Of a stretch of 64,000 nucleotides of DNA, positions 44,366-53,557 are shown one piece after another. Location: positions 1 through 64,000 of the forward strand of contig DASSIZ010000014.1 in the NCBI GenBank assembly GCA_035691485.1, in the 5' to 3' direction. A program made the position numbers and the translations under genes. How positions within the stretch are numbered: the stretch's first letter is position 1; each line of letters opens with the position of its first letter. The notes beneath the pieces are model-generated. The model was not told the origin of the DNA. It worked only from the letters and a program-made list of their open reading frames with translations, and did no database searches. The stretch is from Terriglobales bacterium. Its GTDB lineage: Bacteria > Acidobacteriota > Terriglobia > Terriglobales > Acidobacteriaceae.

Positions 44366-44457
44366 CCGGGTTGTGGGTTGTGGGTTCCGAGTTGCGAGTT
44401 CTCAGTTGCTGGCAGTCGATATTAAGACCGCAACTCAAAACCAACAACTCACAACTT
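44366..44457. repeat. Intergenic inverted repeat of GTTGTGGGTT-type units
   Basis: Tandem-like GTTGTGGGTT/GAGTTGCGAGTT units on one side face AACTCAAAACCAACAACTCACAAC on the other. The arms pair partly and could end transcription of the convergent genes. The unit is shared with 38982-39003. Confidence 0.5.
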
Positions 44458-44757
44458 CAAGCTCCGCAGGCAATAGCGGATCTCCTGCGCCATCTCGATG
44501 ACGCGCATTCCTTCCTTCACCATCAGCTTGCAGGAAATGGCGGTACGCGCTTGCGTGCCCTCGCCCATATCGTAGACGACGCGGCAATACTGGCAGTCCT
44601 CGTTCCAGCAAAACCGCCCGTAGGAGATGCCTTCCGGCGCCAGGTACTGCATGGCGCGCAGCATCATGTTGCCCTCGGGGACTTCGAATTCCCGGTCCAT
44701 GATCGAGATCTTGATTAATTTCTCGTAAGGACGATACAGCGGGCCGGGGCTGCTCAT
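44449..44757 (-). CDS. Small 2Fe-2S ferredoxin-like protein
   Basis: The 102-residue protein has four cysteines in the pattern C-x4-C-x2-C-x17-C (Cys50, 55, 58 and 76), typical of plant-type 2Fe-2S folds, embedded in F-C-W-N-E-D-C-Q-Y-C-R-V. A short beta-rich N-terminus (I-K-I-S-I-M-D-R-E-F-E-V) precedes it. It probably transfers electrons, perhaps with the KorAB oxidoreductase encoded 0.7 kb away on the same strand, but this link is an inference. Confidence 0.8.
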   Translation of the reverse strand: MSSPGPLYRPYEKLIKISIMDREFEVPEGNMMLRAMQYLAPEGISYGRFCWNEDCQYCRVVYDMGEGTQARTAISCKLMVKEGMRVIEMAQEIRYCLRSLKL

Positions 44758-44842
44758 GCGGTGAATTGTACGAGTTCTGCGCGTTCCGGAAAGTGATTCT
44801 GAGCACCGCGCCCCTAACTACTAACTCCTGACTACCAACTCC

Positions 44843-44881
44843 AAAGAAGAAGGGCTTCCGGCCGGGGAGGTCCGAAAGCCC
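44843..44881 (-). terminator. Leftward Rho-independent terminator
   Basis: On the lower strand GGGCTTTCGG pairs with CCGGAAGCCC over ten bases (one G-U), followed by TTCTTCTTT. No protein gene precedes it on that strand for about 600 bases, which is why a non-coding transcript is suspected. Confidence 0.7.
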
Positions 44882-45140
44882 GTCTGCGTCCGGCCCCAAG
44901 CCGGACTCATGCGCACATCACGTATGCCTAGGAGCGAACCTCCAGGGACCGGTCTGGCTTCCGGCCCTGGAATGTCCGCTGAGACTTCTTGCAAAGCCTT
45001 CCCTCCTGAGAACCCGATCTGGAATTGAAAGTTTCGGCGGCTCCGGGACGGGCAATGATCGGTGGATCGGCGACGCGCGCCGGCACCAGAGACGTTTCTC
45101 CGACTCGCAACTCGCAAGCGCTGCCAGGCATCTGCCACGT
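44882..45140 (-). ncRNA. Candidate structured non-coding RNA
   Basis: A 260-base region on the lower strand lacks a plausible protein frame but contains ordered hairpins: a perfect seven-base stem GTCCGGC/GCCGGAC (44888-44906), an 11-pair stem TCCAGGG-CCGG (44941-44971) and a possible enclosing AGGAG/CTCCT pairing. It ends in the terminator just described. The size would allow a 6S-like RNA, but I could not match conserved 6S, RNase P or SRP motifs. The boundaries, especially the 5' end, are guesses. Confidence 0.35.
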
Positions 45141-45149
45141 CGAGGACTT

Positions 45150-45389
45150 ATGACACAACGCCACGATGCTGATCTGAACAAGGGCGCTGTCGAGCAGGAC
45201 GCGCCATCGCAGGAAACGAACACTTCTCTGCAAGGACAACTTCCCCACCGCAACCAGAACCCCAACATCAAGGCGAGCGACAGCGACTACCCTGAACCGG
45301 GCGGGAACGCGGAGCACAGCGGCGAGGCAAGCGGCAGCGCACTGCTGGACCGGGACGCCGGCTGCGAGAAGCCTACCCGGAAGAAGTAG
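45150..45389 (+). CDS. Small hydrophilic protein of unknown function
   Basis: The 79-residue protein is highly polar, with G-Q-L-P-H-R-N-Q-N-P then S-D-S-D-Y-P-E-P-G-G-N-A-E-H-S-G-E. It has no hydrophobic core, signal peptide or membrane helix and is probably disordered. GAGGA lies four bases before the ATG. A strong terminator follows. The supporting evidence is the ribosome-binding site, the terminator and the ordered composition; the function is unknown. Confidence 0.55.
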   Translation: MTQRHDADLNKGAVEQDAPSQETNTSLQGQLPHRNQNPNIKASDSDYPEPGGNAEHSGEASGSALLDRDAGCEKPTRKK

Positions 45390-45414
45390 TCAGGAGTTAG
45401 GAGTGGAAAGAATA

Positions 45415-45444
45415 GGAAAAAGCCCCGGACGGCGGGGCTTTTCC
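45415..45444. terminator. Bidirectional Rho-independent terminator
   Basis: AAAAGCCCC and GGGGCTTTT pair perfectly around a short loop between the small gene and convergent korB. Runs of A and T on both sides let it work in both directions. Confidence 0.85.
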
Positions 45445-45480
45445 AGCTGCTAACTCCTAACTACCGACAGCTGACTCCGC

Positions 45481-46527
45481 CTATCGCAGCTCTTCCATGC
45501 ACTCCTCCAGCACCTGGCGAGAGGGACGCACCACCGCTTCCGGCAAGGTCGCCAGCGGCGCTTCGGTGAGGTTCAGCAATTCCAGAAAAGTGGGCGCCTT
45601 GGGGTTGACGTAGAACACGCCGGTCAGAATCTCGCCTTTGTCATGGGCCTCGGCGAGCCGCTTCAGCGCTTCCGACTTGTTGGTGGGATCGTATTCCTGC
45701 TCGATTTTCCGCAGGCGCAGGCGCGAACCATCGTGCATGCTCACGTCCACGGTAGTTCCCTCTCCGTACTCCACGTCGATATCCTCGAAGGCGGGCACGA
45801 AGCTGACTTCCTGCAAGGGCTCGTCGTGGTCCTTGGTGAACTTGTACGACTTGGTCGAGCCTTCGTGGTCATTGAAGGTCACGCAGGGCGAAATGACGTC
45901 CAGCATGGCAGTGCCGTTGTGCGCGATGGCCGCCTTCAACATGGCGAGCAACTGCTTCTTATCGCCGGAAAATGAGCGGCCCACGTAGGTAGCGCCCAGC
46001 ATGATCGCCAGCGAGCAGGTATCGATGGGCGGAAGGTCGTTGATGACGCCGGTCTTGAGCTTCGAGCCGATATCGGCGGTGGCGGAAAATTGGCCCTTGG
46101 TCAGGCCGTAGACGCCGTTGTCCTCGATAATGTAAATCATCGGCAGATTGCGCCGCATCATGTGCACGAACTGCCCGATGCCGATGGAAGCGGTGTCGCC
46201 GTCGCCGCTGACGCCGAGCGCCATGAGCTTGTGATTGGCCAGCAGCGCGCCCGTGGCCACCGACGGCATGCGCCCGTGAACCGCATTGAAGCTGTGCGAA
46301 CGGCTCATGAAATACGCCGGACTCTTGGAGGAGCAGCCGATGCCGGAAGGCTTGATCAGGCGTTCCGGCTGCACGCCCATCTCGTACATGGCATCAATGA
46401 CGCGCTCCGAGATGGCGTTGTGTCCACAGCCGGCGCAGAGCGTTGTCTTGCCGCCGCGGTAATCAATCACCGTGAGCCCGATGCGGTTGGTCTTGGGCGG
46501 CGGCGTGGAAGTCGGTGTGGTCGCCAT
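45481..46527 (-). CDS. korB: 2-oxoacid:ferredoxin oxidoreductase, beta subunit
   Basis: The 348-residue thiamine-diphosphate subunit has C-A-G-C-G-H near its start, the ThDP/Mg motif G-D-G-D-T-A-S-I-G and, about 30 residues later, E-D-N-G-V-Y-G-L-T-K-G-Q. It oxidises a 2-oxoacid (probably 2-oxoglutarate) to the acyl-CoA with ferredoxin as acceptor. It directly abuts korA, with no intervening base between stop and next start. The specificity for 2-oxoglutarate is inferred from overall family resemblance. Confidence 0.9.
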   Translation of the reverse strand: MATTPTSTPPPKTNRIGLTVIDYRGGKTTLCAGCGHNAISERVIDAMYEMGVQPERLIKPSGIGCSSKSPAYFMSRSHSFNAVHGRMPSVATGALLANHKLMALGVSGDGDTASIGIGQFVHMMRRNLPMIYIIEDNGVYGLTKGQFSATADIGSKLKTGVINDLPPIDTCSLAIMLGATYVGRSFSGDKKQLLAMLKAAIAHNGTAMLDVISPCVTFNDHEGSTKSYKFTKDHDEPLQEVSFVPAFEDIDVEYGEGTTVDVSMHDGSRLRLRKIEQEYDPTNKSEALKRLAEAHDKGEILTGVFYVNPKAPTFLELLNLTEAPLATLPEAVVRPSRQVLEECMEELR

Positions 46528-48372
46528 TTATCGGCCCTCCTGCGAGATGATCTCGTCGGTTACGGAACGGGCGTCAATCGGCAACCCGTTGTAGTGGCGC
46601 ACGCTGCGCAGCTTGGTCAACTGGCCGGCATCCAGATCGAGTTTCAAAAGCGACAGCATCTGGCCGTCACGGTTCTGATCGATGACGTAAACGCGGTCGT
46701 GCGAGGCAACAAACTCGTGCACGTCGCGATTGAAAGGATAGGCGCGGACTCGCAGATAGTCAGTCTCGACGCCGTATTCCTTCGTCATCTGGTCGCGGCT
46801 CTCGACCAGCGCCCAGTGCGACGTCCCGTAGCCGATGATGCCGACTTTCGATTTGCCGTTCTGCACCATTTCCGGCTTGGGCACGTGCGAACGCGCGGTT
46901 TCGAACTTGCGGTTTAACCGCTCCATGTTGTTGGTGTAATCGCTGGGACGCTCGCTGTACTGCGACTGCTCGTTGTGACCGCTGCCGCGGGCGAAGTAAG
47001 CTGCTGCCGGATGTTCCGTGCCGGGCAAGGTGCGATAGCCGATGCCATCGCCGTCCACGTCCTTATAACGGGCAAAGCTGCCGAGACGCTGGAGGTCTTC
47101 CTGGGTCAGGACCTTGCCGCGGTTGATCGGCTTTTCAGGATACTGGAAGGGCTCCGACATCCAGTTGTTCATGCCAAGGTCGAGATCGGACAAAACGAAA
47201 ACCGGGGTTTGAAACTGCTCGGCCAGGTCAAACGCCTCGCCCGCCATGGTGAAGCACTCGGCCACGGAACCGGGAAACAGCAGGATATGCCTGGTATCGC
47301 CGTGGGAGAGAAACGCTGTGGAAAGGACGTCGCCCTGCGCGGTGCGGGTCGGCAGGCCGGTGGATGGGCCGACCCGCTGGATGTCCCAGATCACGGCCGG
47401 CACTTCAACGTAGTAGCCTAGCCCGGCGAACTCAGCCATCAGCGAAATGCCAGGACCGGAGGTGGAGGTCATGGAGCGCGCTCCAGCCCAGGCCGCGCCC
47501 AGGACCATACCGATGGCAGCGAGCTCGTCTTCGGCTTGGACGATCGCAAAAGTCGCTTTGCCGTCTTTGCCAATCCGGTATGTCTTCATGTAATCAATAA
47601 GGGTTTCAACGAGCGAGGATGAGGGCGTGATCGGGTACCAGGTCACCACTGTGACCCCGGCGAACATGGAACCGAGAGCGCCGGCGGAGTTACCGTCGAT
47701 GATGATCTTGCCGGCGGTCTTGTCCATGCGCTCGATAGAAAAAGGATCAGCCTTGGTCAGGGACGCGACCGCGTAGTCATAGCCGGCCTTGGCCGCGTTG
47801 ACGTTCAGGTCGGCGGCTTTTACCTTGCGTCCGAATTGCTTGCGGATGGCCTTCTCCATCTCCGCTGCATCAAGGTTCAGCAGACGCGCGACCACGCCGA
47901 CGTACACCATGTTCTTGACCAGCTTGCGCAGCTTGGCTTCCGGACAGACGGGCGCAACCAGCTTGTCGAAGGGCACGGAATAGAAGGTCAAATCCTGGCG
48001 CAAGGAACCGAGTCCCAGCGGTTCGTCATAGAGTACGGCCGCGCCGGGGGCAAGCGACTTTACATCTTCTTCCGCCGTTTCCGCATTCATGGCGACCAGG
48101 AAATCGATCTCCTTTTTGCGCGCGATGTAGCCGTCTTTGCTGGCGCGGATTGTGTACCAGGTGGGCAGCCCGGCAATGTTGGAAGGAAAAAGATTCTTTC
48201 CGGAAACCGGGACTCCCATCTGAAAAATAGTGCGTAATAAAACGGTATTGGCCGATTGCGAACCGGAGCCGTTCACGGTGGCAACCTGGAGGGAGAAATC
48301 GTTGACGATCCGCTTCCGTTCCAGGCGCTGGGAAAGCTCCTGCGCGCCAATTTCAGTCGTAGCCATAGCCAT
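46528..48372 (-). CDS. korA: 2-oxoacid:ferredoxin oxidoreductase, fused gamma-alpha subunit
   Basis: The 614-residue protein joins a gamma domain (about 25-205, N-G-S-G-S-Q-S-A-N-T-V-L then Y-T-I-R-A-S-K-D-G) and an alpha pyrimidine-binding domain (about 230-600, with A-E-D-E-L-A-A-I-G-M and S-T-S-G-P-G-I-S-L-M). This is the usual form in many aerobes. A second Met two codons later is an equal start. With KorB it forms an oxygen-tolerant-type alternative to the 2-oxoglutarate dehydrogenase complex. Confidence 0.9.
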   Translation of the reverse strand: MAMATTEIGAQELSQRLERKRIVNDFSLQVATVNGSGSQSANTVLLRTIFQMGVPVSGKNLFPSNIAGLPTWYTIRASKDGYIARKKEIDFLVAMNAETAEEDVKSLAPGAAVLYDEPLGLGSLRQDLTFYSVPFDKLVAPVCPEAKLRKLVKNMVYVGVVARLLNLDAAEMEKAIRKQFGRKVKAADLNVNAAKAGYDYAVASLTKADPFSIERMDKTAGKIIIDGNSAGALGSMFAGVTVVTWYPITPSSSLVETLIDYMKTYRIGKDGKATFAIVQAEDELAAIGMVLGAAWAGARSMTSTSGPGISLMAEFAGLGYYVEVPAVIWDIQRVGPSTGLPTRTAQGDVLSTAFLSHGDTRHILLFPGSVAECFTMAGEAFDLAEQFQTPVFVLSDLDLGMNNWMSEPFQYPEKPINRGKVLTQEDLQRLGSFARYKDVDGDGIGYRTLPGTEHPAAAYFARGSGHNEQSQYSERPSDYTNNMERLNRKFETARSHVPKPEMVQNGKSKVGIIGYGTSHWALVESRDQMTKEYGVETDYLRVRAYPFNRDVHEFVASHDRVYVIDQNRDGQMLSLLKLDLDAGQLTKLRSVRHYNGLPIDARSVTDEIISQEGR

Positions 48373-48517
48373 CCTTGTCTCGATATCTAAGATGATTGCC
48401 GGGAAGAGTGATTACAAAATTATACGGCACTCCGGGCGCCGTTGCGAGGGTTACCCTATTGAAGATGCTGCGCCAACCATGCCCGAGTCGAATAATATCG
48501 CAAAACGATGTAGTTGA

Positions 48518-49555
48518 CTATTCGGTGAAAAATTGGGCGATGTTGCGAAACTTCTTGTAACGATCGGCCAGCAGTTGCTGCAAGGGCTTTGCCTGGAGCT
48601 CTCCCAGGTGCTTTTGCAGAGATTCGCCCAGCATGCGTCCGGCAGCGTCCCAGTCGTTCTGCGCTCCGCCCGCCGGTTCAGGAACAAGGTCGTCAACACA
48701 GTGAAATTCGCTGAGGTCGCCGGCGGTGATGCGCATCGCTTCGGCGGCCAGTTCCCGCTTGCTGGCATCCCGCCACATGATGGACGCACAGCCCTCGGGA
48801 GAAATCACGGAATAGATGGAGTTCTCCATCATCAGCACGCGGTCGGCCACGGCAATGGCGAGCGCGCCCCCGCTGCCACCTTCACCTGTAATCACGGTGA
48901 TGATCGGAACCTTCAGGCGCGACATCTCGCGCAAATTGCGGGCAATCGCCTCCGCCTGGCCGCGTTCCTCGGCGCCCAGGCCGGGGTAAGCGCCCGGCGT
49001 GTCGACCAGGGTGAAAACCGGCCGGTGAAATTTCTCGGCGATTCGCATCACGCGCAGCGCCTTGCGGTAGCCTTCGGGATTGGGCATGCCGAAATTCCGG
49101 TAGACGCGCTGCTTGGCGTCCCGGCCTTTCTGGGTCCCGATAACGACAACTTCCTGGCCGTTGAAGCGCGCCATTCCGGCAACGATGGCGGGGTCATCGG
49201 AGAATCCGCGGTCGCCGTGAATCTCGCTCCAGTCGGTGAAAACGCGCTCGATGTAGTCGAGGGTATAAGGCCGCTGCGGGTGGCGCGCGAGTTCGGTCTT
49301 CTGCCAGGGTCCAGAGCGGGTCATTTGCCGGCGAAGGGCGTCCACCTGGCCGTGCAGGGCCTGCAGCTGTTTGCGCGCCTCCTGGTTTTCGCCGGCAATG
49401 TCTTCCAGGTGCCGGATTTGCTGCTCGATATTTTCGAGGTCCTGCTTTGCCTGATCGGCCGAGTCCATCAGCTTTCCGTTTCCCGCGGCGTCCCGGACCG
49501 ATTCCAATTCCCGGTTCACCAGCTCGTAGATCAGCGATACGCCAGGTTGGGCCAA
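48518..49555 (-). CDS. accA: Acetyl-CoA carboxylase carboxyltransferase subunit alpha
   Basis: The 345-residue protein carries the AccA carboxyltransferase domain: coiled N-terminus (about 30-85), R-P-Y-T-L-D-Y-I, then [18 protein letters not shown] and the [10 protein letters not shown] oxyanion region. It makes malonyl-CoA together with AccD, which is not here. The start appears to be TTG, with AAAGGA seven bases upstream; no ATG is available nearby. It lies 31 bases after dnaE in the same direction. Confidence 0.95.
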   Translation of the reverse strand: MAQPGVSLIYELVNRELESVRDAAGNGKLMDSADQAKQDLENIEQQIRHLEDIAGENQEARKQLQALHGQVDALRRQMTRSGPWQKTELARHPQRPYTLDYIERVFTDWSEIHGDRGFSDDPAIVAGMARFNGQEVVVIGTQKGRDAKQRVYRNFGMPNPEGYRKALRVMRIAEKFHRPVFTLVDTPGAYPGLGAEERGQAEAIARNLREMSRLKVPIITVITGEGGSGGALAIAVADRVLMMENSIYSVISPEGCASIMWRDASKRELAAEAMRITAGDLSEFHCVDDLVPEPAGGAQNDWDAAGRMLGESLQKHLGELQAKPLQQLLADRYKKFRNIAQFFTE

Positions 49556-49586
49556 GATGAATCCTTTACGATAAAAAAGTTTGTGT

Positions 49587-52500
49587 CTATTCCACTACGC
49601 GCACGCTGCCGCGCCCGCACAGCTCTTCGACACGCGCAATGAACGCCCGGTCCGGCTGCACATTATAGCCCTCCGGCTCCATGATGACCATGAAGTCGCC
49701 GGCGCGTTCCACATCAAATAAAACCTTGGCTTCCCCGGGATGGGAAACGCAGTGGGCGTGCAGACCGTCCACGGTGTCCAGAGTGGCGCTCTCCAATGGA
49801 AGACGGATGCGTATGGCGCGCGGCAAGCGCGGCTTCGCCTGCTCCAGCGGCTCGATTTCCCCGACCAGCAGCTTGGGATTGGAGCCTTCCTCGACGCGCA
49901 CCCCGCCCTTGATCAGTACCGGGACTTCGAGTTTGACCTTGTCCTGCAAACGGCGGTACGCCTCGGGAAATACGATCAGGTCGACGGTCCCGAGCATATC
50001 TTCCAGGACGCCTTGCGCGTACAGATCGCCCTTGCGCGATTTCGCTACCCGGAGGTTGGTGATGATTCCGGCAGAGTAGATTTCGTCCTTGCCGGTGCTC
50101 TGCTTGAGAGCGCAGATTTCCTGGGTCGAGAGCGCGCCGAAATCCTCCAGCTTCGATTCGTATTTCTGGAGGGGATGACCGGTGATGAAGAAACCGAGAA
50201 TCTCTTTTTCTGCGGCGAGGCGCTGGTGCTCGTCCCACTCGGCGCCATCGAGATATTCCGACTTCGGCGCCTGTTCCTGCGGTTCATCGAAGACCCCGAA
50301 AAGGCCGTGCTGCCCAGCCTCGATGTCGCGTTGCGCCTTTTGGCCGCGCTCCATCGCCTTGTCCACATTGTCGAACAGCTGCTTGCGCCGACCCAGCGAA
50401 TCCATGGCGCCGCTCTTGATCAGCGATTCAACGACCCGCTTATTCAGCAGCCGCAAGTCCACGTTTTCGCAGAATTCGAAAAATGAGCGGAGCTGGCCCA
50501 GCTTCTTGCGGGCTGCGACGATGGAGTCAATCGCATTTCCGCCGACGTTCTTAATCGCCGCCAGGCCGAAGCGGATGGCATTGCCATGGGGCGTAAAGTT
50601 CGCGTCGCTGACGTTGATGTCCGGCGGCTCGACGGGAATGCCCATTTCGCGGCACTCGTTTATGTACTTCACGACGTCGTCGGTACTCCCGGTCAGCGAC
50701 GTCAACAGCGCTGCCATGAACTCCACCGGATAGTGAGTCTTCAGGTAAGCGGTCTGATACGCCAGCAGCGCATACGCGGCGGAATGCGACTTGTTGAAGC
50801 CGTACCCGGCAAACTGCTCCATCAGGTCGAAAATCTTCTCCGCCTTGCGCGCCGGAATCCCGTGCGCGGCCGCGCCCCGCATGAACCGTTCGCGCTGCGC
50901 CGCCATCTCTTCCGCCTTCTTCTTGCCCATGGCACGGCGCAGCAGGTCGGCTTCGCCCAGCGAGTAGCCGGCAAGGCGGTTCGCAATCTGCATCACCTGT
51001 TCCTGGTACACGATCACCCCGAGGGTTTCGCGCAGGATAGGCTCCAGCTCCGGCAGTTCGTATTCGATCTTTCTCCGGCCCCACTTGCGCTCGATGAAGT
51101 CGTCGATCATTCCGCCCTGGATCGGTCCGGGACGGTACAACGCGTTCAAGGCCGTGAGATCCTCGACAGTGCTCGGCTTGTAGCGCCGTAAGACGTCGCG
51201 CATGCCATGCGATTCAAACTGGAAAACGCCGCTGGTCAGTCCGCTGTGAAAGACCTTCTCGTAGGTTGGCGCGTCATCGAGGGCGATCTTGTTCCAGTCG
51301 AGTTCTTCGCCGCGCGTCTGCTTCACCAGTTTAAGAGCGTCATCAAGGATGGTCAGCGTGGTGAGCCCGAGGAAGTCCATCTTCAACAGGCCCATCTTCT
51401 CGATCGCCTTCATGTCGAAGGCGGTCACGATTTCGTCGTTCTTGGTGCGGTGCAGCGGAACCAGATCAATCAGCGGTTGCGGCGAGATGACCACGCCCGC
51501 CGCATGCACTCCGGCGTTGCGCACCAGGCCCTCCAGCCGCTTGGCGGTGTCAATCAACTCCTTCGTCTGGCTTTCGCTCTCGTAGGCGGCCTGCAGGGGC
51601 GGCGAGTCTTCCAGCGCTTTGTCCAGCGTGATATTGAGCGTGGCAGGAACCATCTTGGCGATGCGGTCCACGTCGGCGTAGGGAATCTGCATGGCGCGGC
51701 CAACGTCCTTGATGGCCGCCTTCGCCATCATGGTGCCGAAGGTGATGATCTGGGCGACGTTGTCGCGGCCGTATTTCTCGGTCACGTAATGAATGACCTC
51801 GCCGCGCCGGTTCATGCAGAAATCGACGTCAATGTCGGGCATGGAAACGCGTTCCGGGTTCAGGAAGCGCTCAAACAGCAGTTCATGTTGCAGCGGGTCG
51901 AGGTCGGTGATCCCCATTGCGTAGGAGACCAGCGAGCCGGCAGCGGAGCCGCGCCCCGGCCCCACCGGGATTCCGCGCTCCTTGGCCCAGCGGATGAAAT
52001 CCCACACGATCAGGAAATAACCCGAAAACTGCATCTGCCGGATTATGTCGATCTCGCGCGCCAGGCGTTGCTCGTAATCGCTGATGGAATGCTTCACCCG
52101 CCTCTGGCGCTCGAGTTCGCGGATCGTGTTCAGCCGCCGCGCGAATCCTTCGCGCGCCACATGTTCGAAATAGCTGTCGAGCGTGAAGCCGGGCGGAACC
52201 TCGAAATGGGGAAATGGATTGCGGATCTTCTCCAGCTTCAGATTGCAGCGCTCGGCAATGTCCAGCGTGCGCCGCAGCACCTCCGGCGCATCGTTGAACA
52301 TGCGCAGCATCTCGTCATAACTCTTGACGTAGAAATGCCGCGTTTGGAATTTCATCCGGTTGGTGTCCTGGATGTACTTGCCGGTCTGGATGCAGACCAT
52401 CACGTCCTGGGCGTGCCAGTCGTCCTCGCAGAGGTAATGACTGTCGTTGGTGGCGACTAGCGGCAGATCGAGTTCGCGCGCCAGTTTGTGCAGCGCAGGA

Positions 52501-53066
52501 TTGATGGTCTGCTCCTGTTCCAGGCCCTGGTTCTGGATCTCGAGGTAAAAATTCTTTTTGCCGAAAATGTCGGCGAACTGTCCGGCAGCCTTTTGCGCGG
52601 CGTCGTACTTTGCTTCCATCAGGCGCTCGGCAATTTCGCCCTTCAGGCACCCGGATAGCCCGACCAGGCCGCGCGAATGCTCGGCCAGGAAGCGTTTCGA
52701 GATGCGGGGCTTGTAGTAGAACCCGTGCAGAGACGCCTCGCTCGTGATCTTGACCAGGTTGCGATAGCCTTCGTCATTTTCTGCCAGCACCAGCAGGTGA
52801 TTGTAGGTATCGCCGTCCGGGGCCATGCGGCTGGTGTTGTGGTCATCCTTCTTGCAGACGTACAGTTCGCAGCCGATGATCGGCTTGACCCCGGCGTTCT
52901 TAGCGGCGTGAAAGAAGTTGAAAGCGCCAAATATATTGCCGTGGTCGGTGACGGCGACGGCGGGCATTCCGAGTTCCTTGACGCGCGCTACCAGCTTGTC
53001 AATGTCGCAGGCCCCATCGAGAAGGGAGTAGTCGGTGTGCAGGTGCAGGTGGACGAAGTCAGACAT
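49587..53066 (-). CDS. dnaE: DNA polymerase III subunit alpha
   Basis: The 1159-residue replicative polymerase is of the DnaE1 type. It has an N-terminal PHP domain (H-L-H-L-H-T-D-Y-S at 6-14), the palm with [10 protein letters not shown] (369-378) and catalytic Asp413 and Asp415 in P-D-I-D-V-D-F, fingers with the helix-hairpin-helix, and a C-terminal OB domain (about 985-1075). The PHP metal residues look intact. It is followed by accA, a gene order also known in Proteobacteria. Confidence 0.97.
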   Translation of the reverse strand: MSDFVHLHLHTDYSLLDGACDIDKLVARVKELGMPAVAVTDHGNIFGAFNFFHAAKNAGVKPIIGCELYVCKKDDHNTSRMAPDGDTYNHLLVLAENDEGYRNLVKITSEASLHGFYYKPRISKRFLAEHSRGLVGLSGCLKGEIAERLMEAKYDAAQKAAGQFADIFGKKNFYLEIQNQGLEQEQTINPALHKLARELDLPLVATNDSHYLCEDDWHAQDVMVCIQTGKYIQDTNRMKFQTRHFYVKSYDEMLRMFNDAPEVLRRTLDIAERCNLKLEKIRNPFPHFEVPPGFTLDSYFEHVAREGFARRLNTIRELERQRRVKHSISDYEQRLAREIDIIRQMQFSGYFLIVWDFIRWAKERGIPVGPGRGSAAGSLVSYAMGITDLDPLQHELLFERFLNPERVSMPDIDVDFCMNRRGEVIHYVTEKYGRDNVAQIITFGTMMAKAAIKDVGRAMQIPYADVDRIAKMVPATLNITLDKALEDSPPLQAAYESESQTKELIDTAKRLEGLVRNAGVHAAGVVISPQPLIDLVPLHRTKNDEIVTAFDMKAIEKMGLLKMDFLGLTTLTILDDALKLVKQTRGEELDWNKIALDDAPTYEKVFHSGLTSGVFQFESHGMRDVLRRYKPSTVEDLTALNALYRPGPIQGGMIDDFIERKWGRRKIEYELPELEPILRETLGVIVYQEQVMQIANRLAGYSLGEADLLRRAMGKKKAEEMAAQRERFMRGAAAHGIPARKAEKIFDLMEQFAGYGFNKSHSAAYALLAYQTAYLKTHYPVEFMAALLTSLTGSTDDVVKYINECREMGIPVEPPDINVSDANFTPHGNAIRFGLAAIKNVGGNAIDSIVAARKKLGQLRSFFEFCENVDLRLLNKRVVESLIKSGAMDSLGRRKQLFDNVDKAMERGQKAQRDIEAGQHGLFGVFDEPQEQAPKSEYLDGAEWDEHQRLAAEKEILGFFITGHPLQKYESKLEDFGALSTQEICALKQSTGKDEIYSAGIITNLRVAKSRKGDLYAQGVLEDMLGTVDLIVFPEAYRRLQDKVKLEVPVLIKGGVRVEEGSNPKLLVGEIEPLEQAKPRLPRAIRIRLPLESATLDTVDGLHAHCVSHPGEAKVLFDVERAGDFMVIMEPEGYNVQPDRAFIARVEELCGRGSVRVVE

Positions 53067-53259
53067 GGGGCTACATTCAATTTTATGGTGATGTAGCCGT
53101 GATGGGAAGGACCGGGAGCGTGTGGAAATCAGCGGGACTGTGGATTTCGAGGCTTCAGAGAACCCGGCCGGCTACTCAGGAGCCGCTGCAACTCCATGCA
53201 GCGCCGGCGCATTTTCGTCGCATCTAATCTGGAAAATTCCGCTACAACTGAGGGGCATC

Positions 53260-53538
53260 ATGGTGAAAACCTTAGCTGCACTTGTACTCTCGTTGGCGGT
53301 GAGCGGGTTTGTGTTCGGCCAAACGGCCACCACTTCACAGAGCACAACTACCACCACCCAGACCACCACTCCGAGCGCGAACTCGACGGCCACGACCACG
53401 ACACCCGTGAAGCATCACAGGAGAAAGCACCACCGCAGAAAGCACCATCACAAGACGACCACCACAACCCAGACGACGACGCCGAATGGGGCTGCGTCAA
53501 CGACGACCACTACGACGACGCAGCGGCCGCCGAACTAG
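53260..53538 (+). CDS. Small secreted Thr-rich protein with His/Arg/Lys cluster
   Basis: The 92-residue product has a signal peptide (about 1-21, ending F-G-Q). The mature part is nearly all Thr, Ser, Gln and Asn, broken by a basic His/Arg/Lys block (H-H-R-R-K-H-H-R-R-K-H-H-H-K) near residue 52. The DNA is correspondingly repetitive (ACC/ACG triplets). GAGGGGC precedes the ATG by four bases. It may bind metal, polyphosphate or wall polymers, but nothing is proven. It converges on the next gene with 19 bases between. Confidence 0.6.
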   Translation: MVKTLAALVLSLAVSGFVFGQTATTSQSTTTTTQTTTPSANSTATTTTPVKHHRRKHHRRKHHHKTTTTTQTTTPNGAASTTTTTTTQRPPN

Positions 53539-53557
53539 AGGAACGCACTGAGGGCTA

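Noticed and set aside
44843-45140. Naming the candidate RNA as RNase P, SRP or 6S RNA
   Set aside because: The conserved RNase P (GAGGAAAGUCC) and SRP (GGUCAGGUCCGGAAGG-like) signatures are absent, and the 6S features could not be matched with confidence by eye.
44918-45317. Leftward frames of about 120 codons over the candidate RNA
   Set aside because: Composition is Arg/Ser/Cys-rich and not protein-like, and the region is better explained by hairpins and a terminator.
51207-52460. A 417-codon rightward frame opposite dnaE
   Set aside because: Antisense shadow with no recognisable domain; dnaE is unambiguous.
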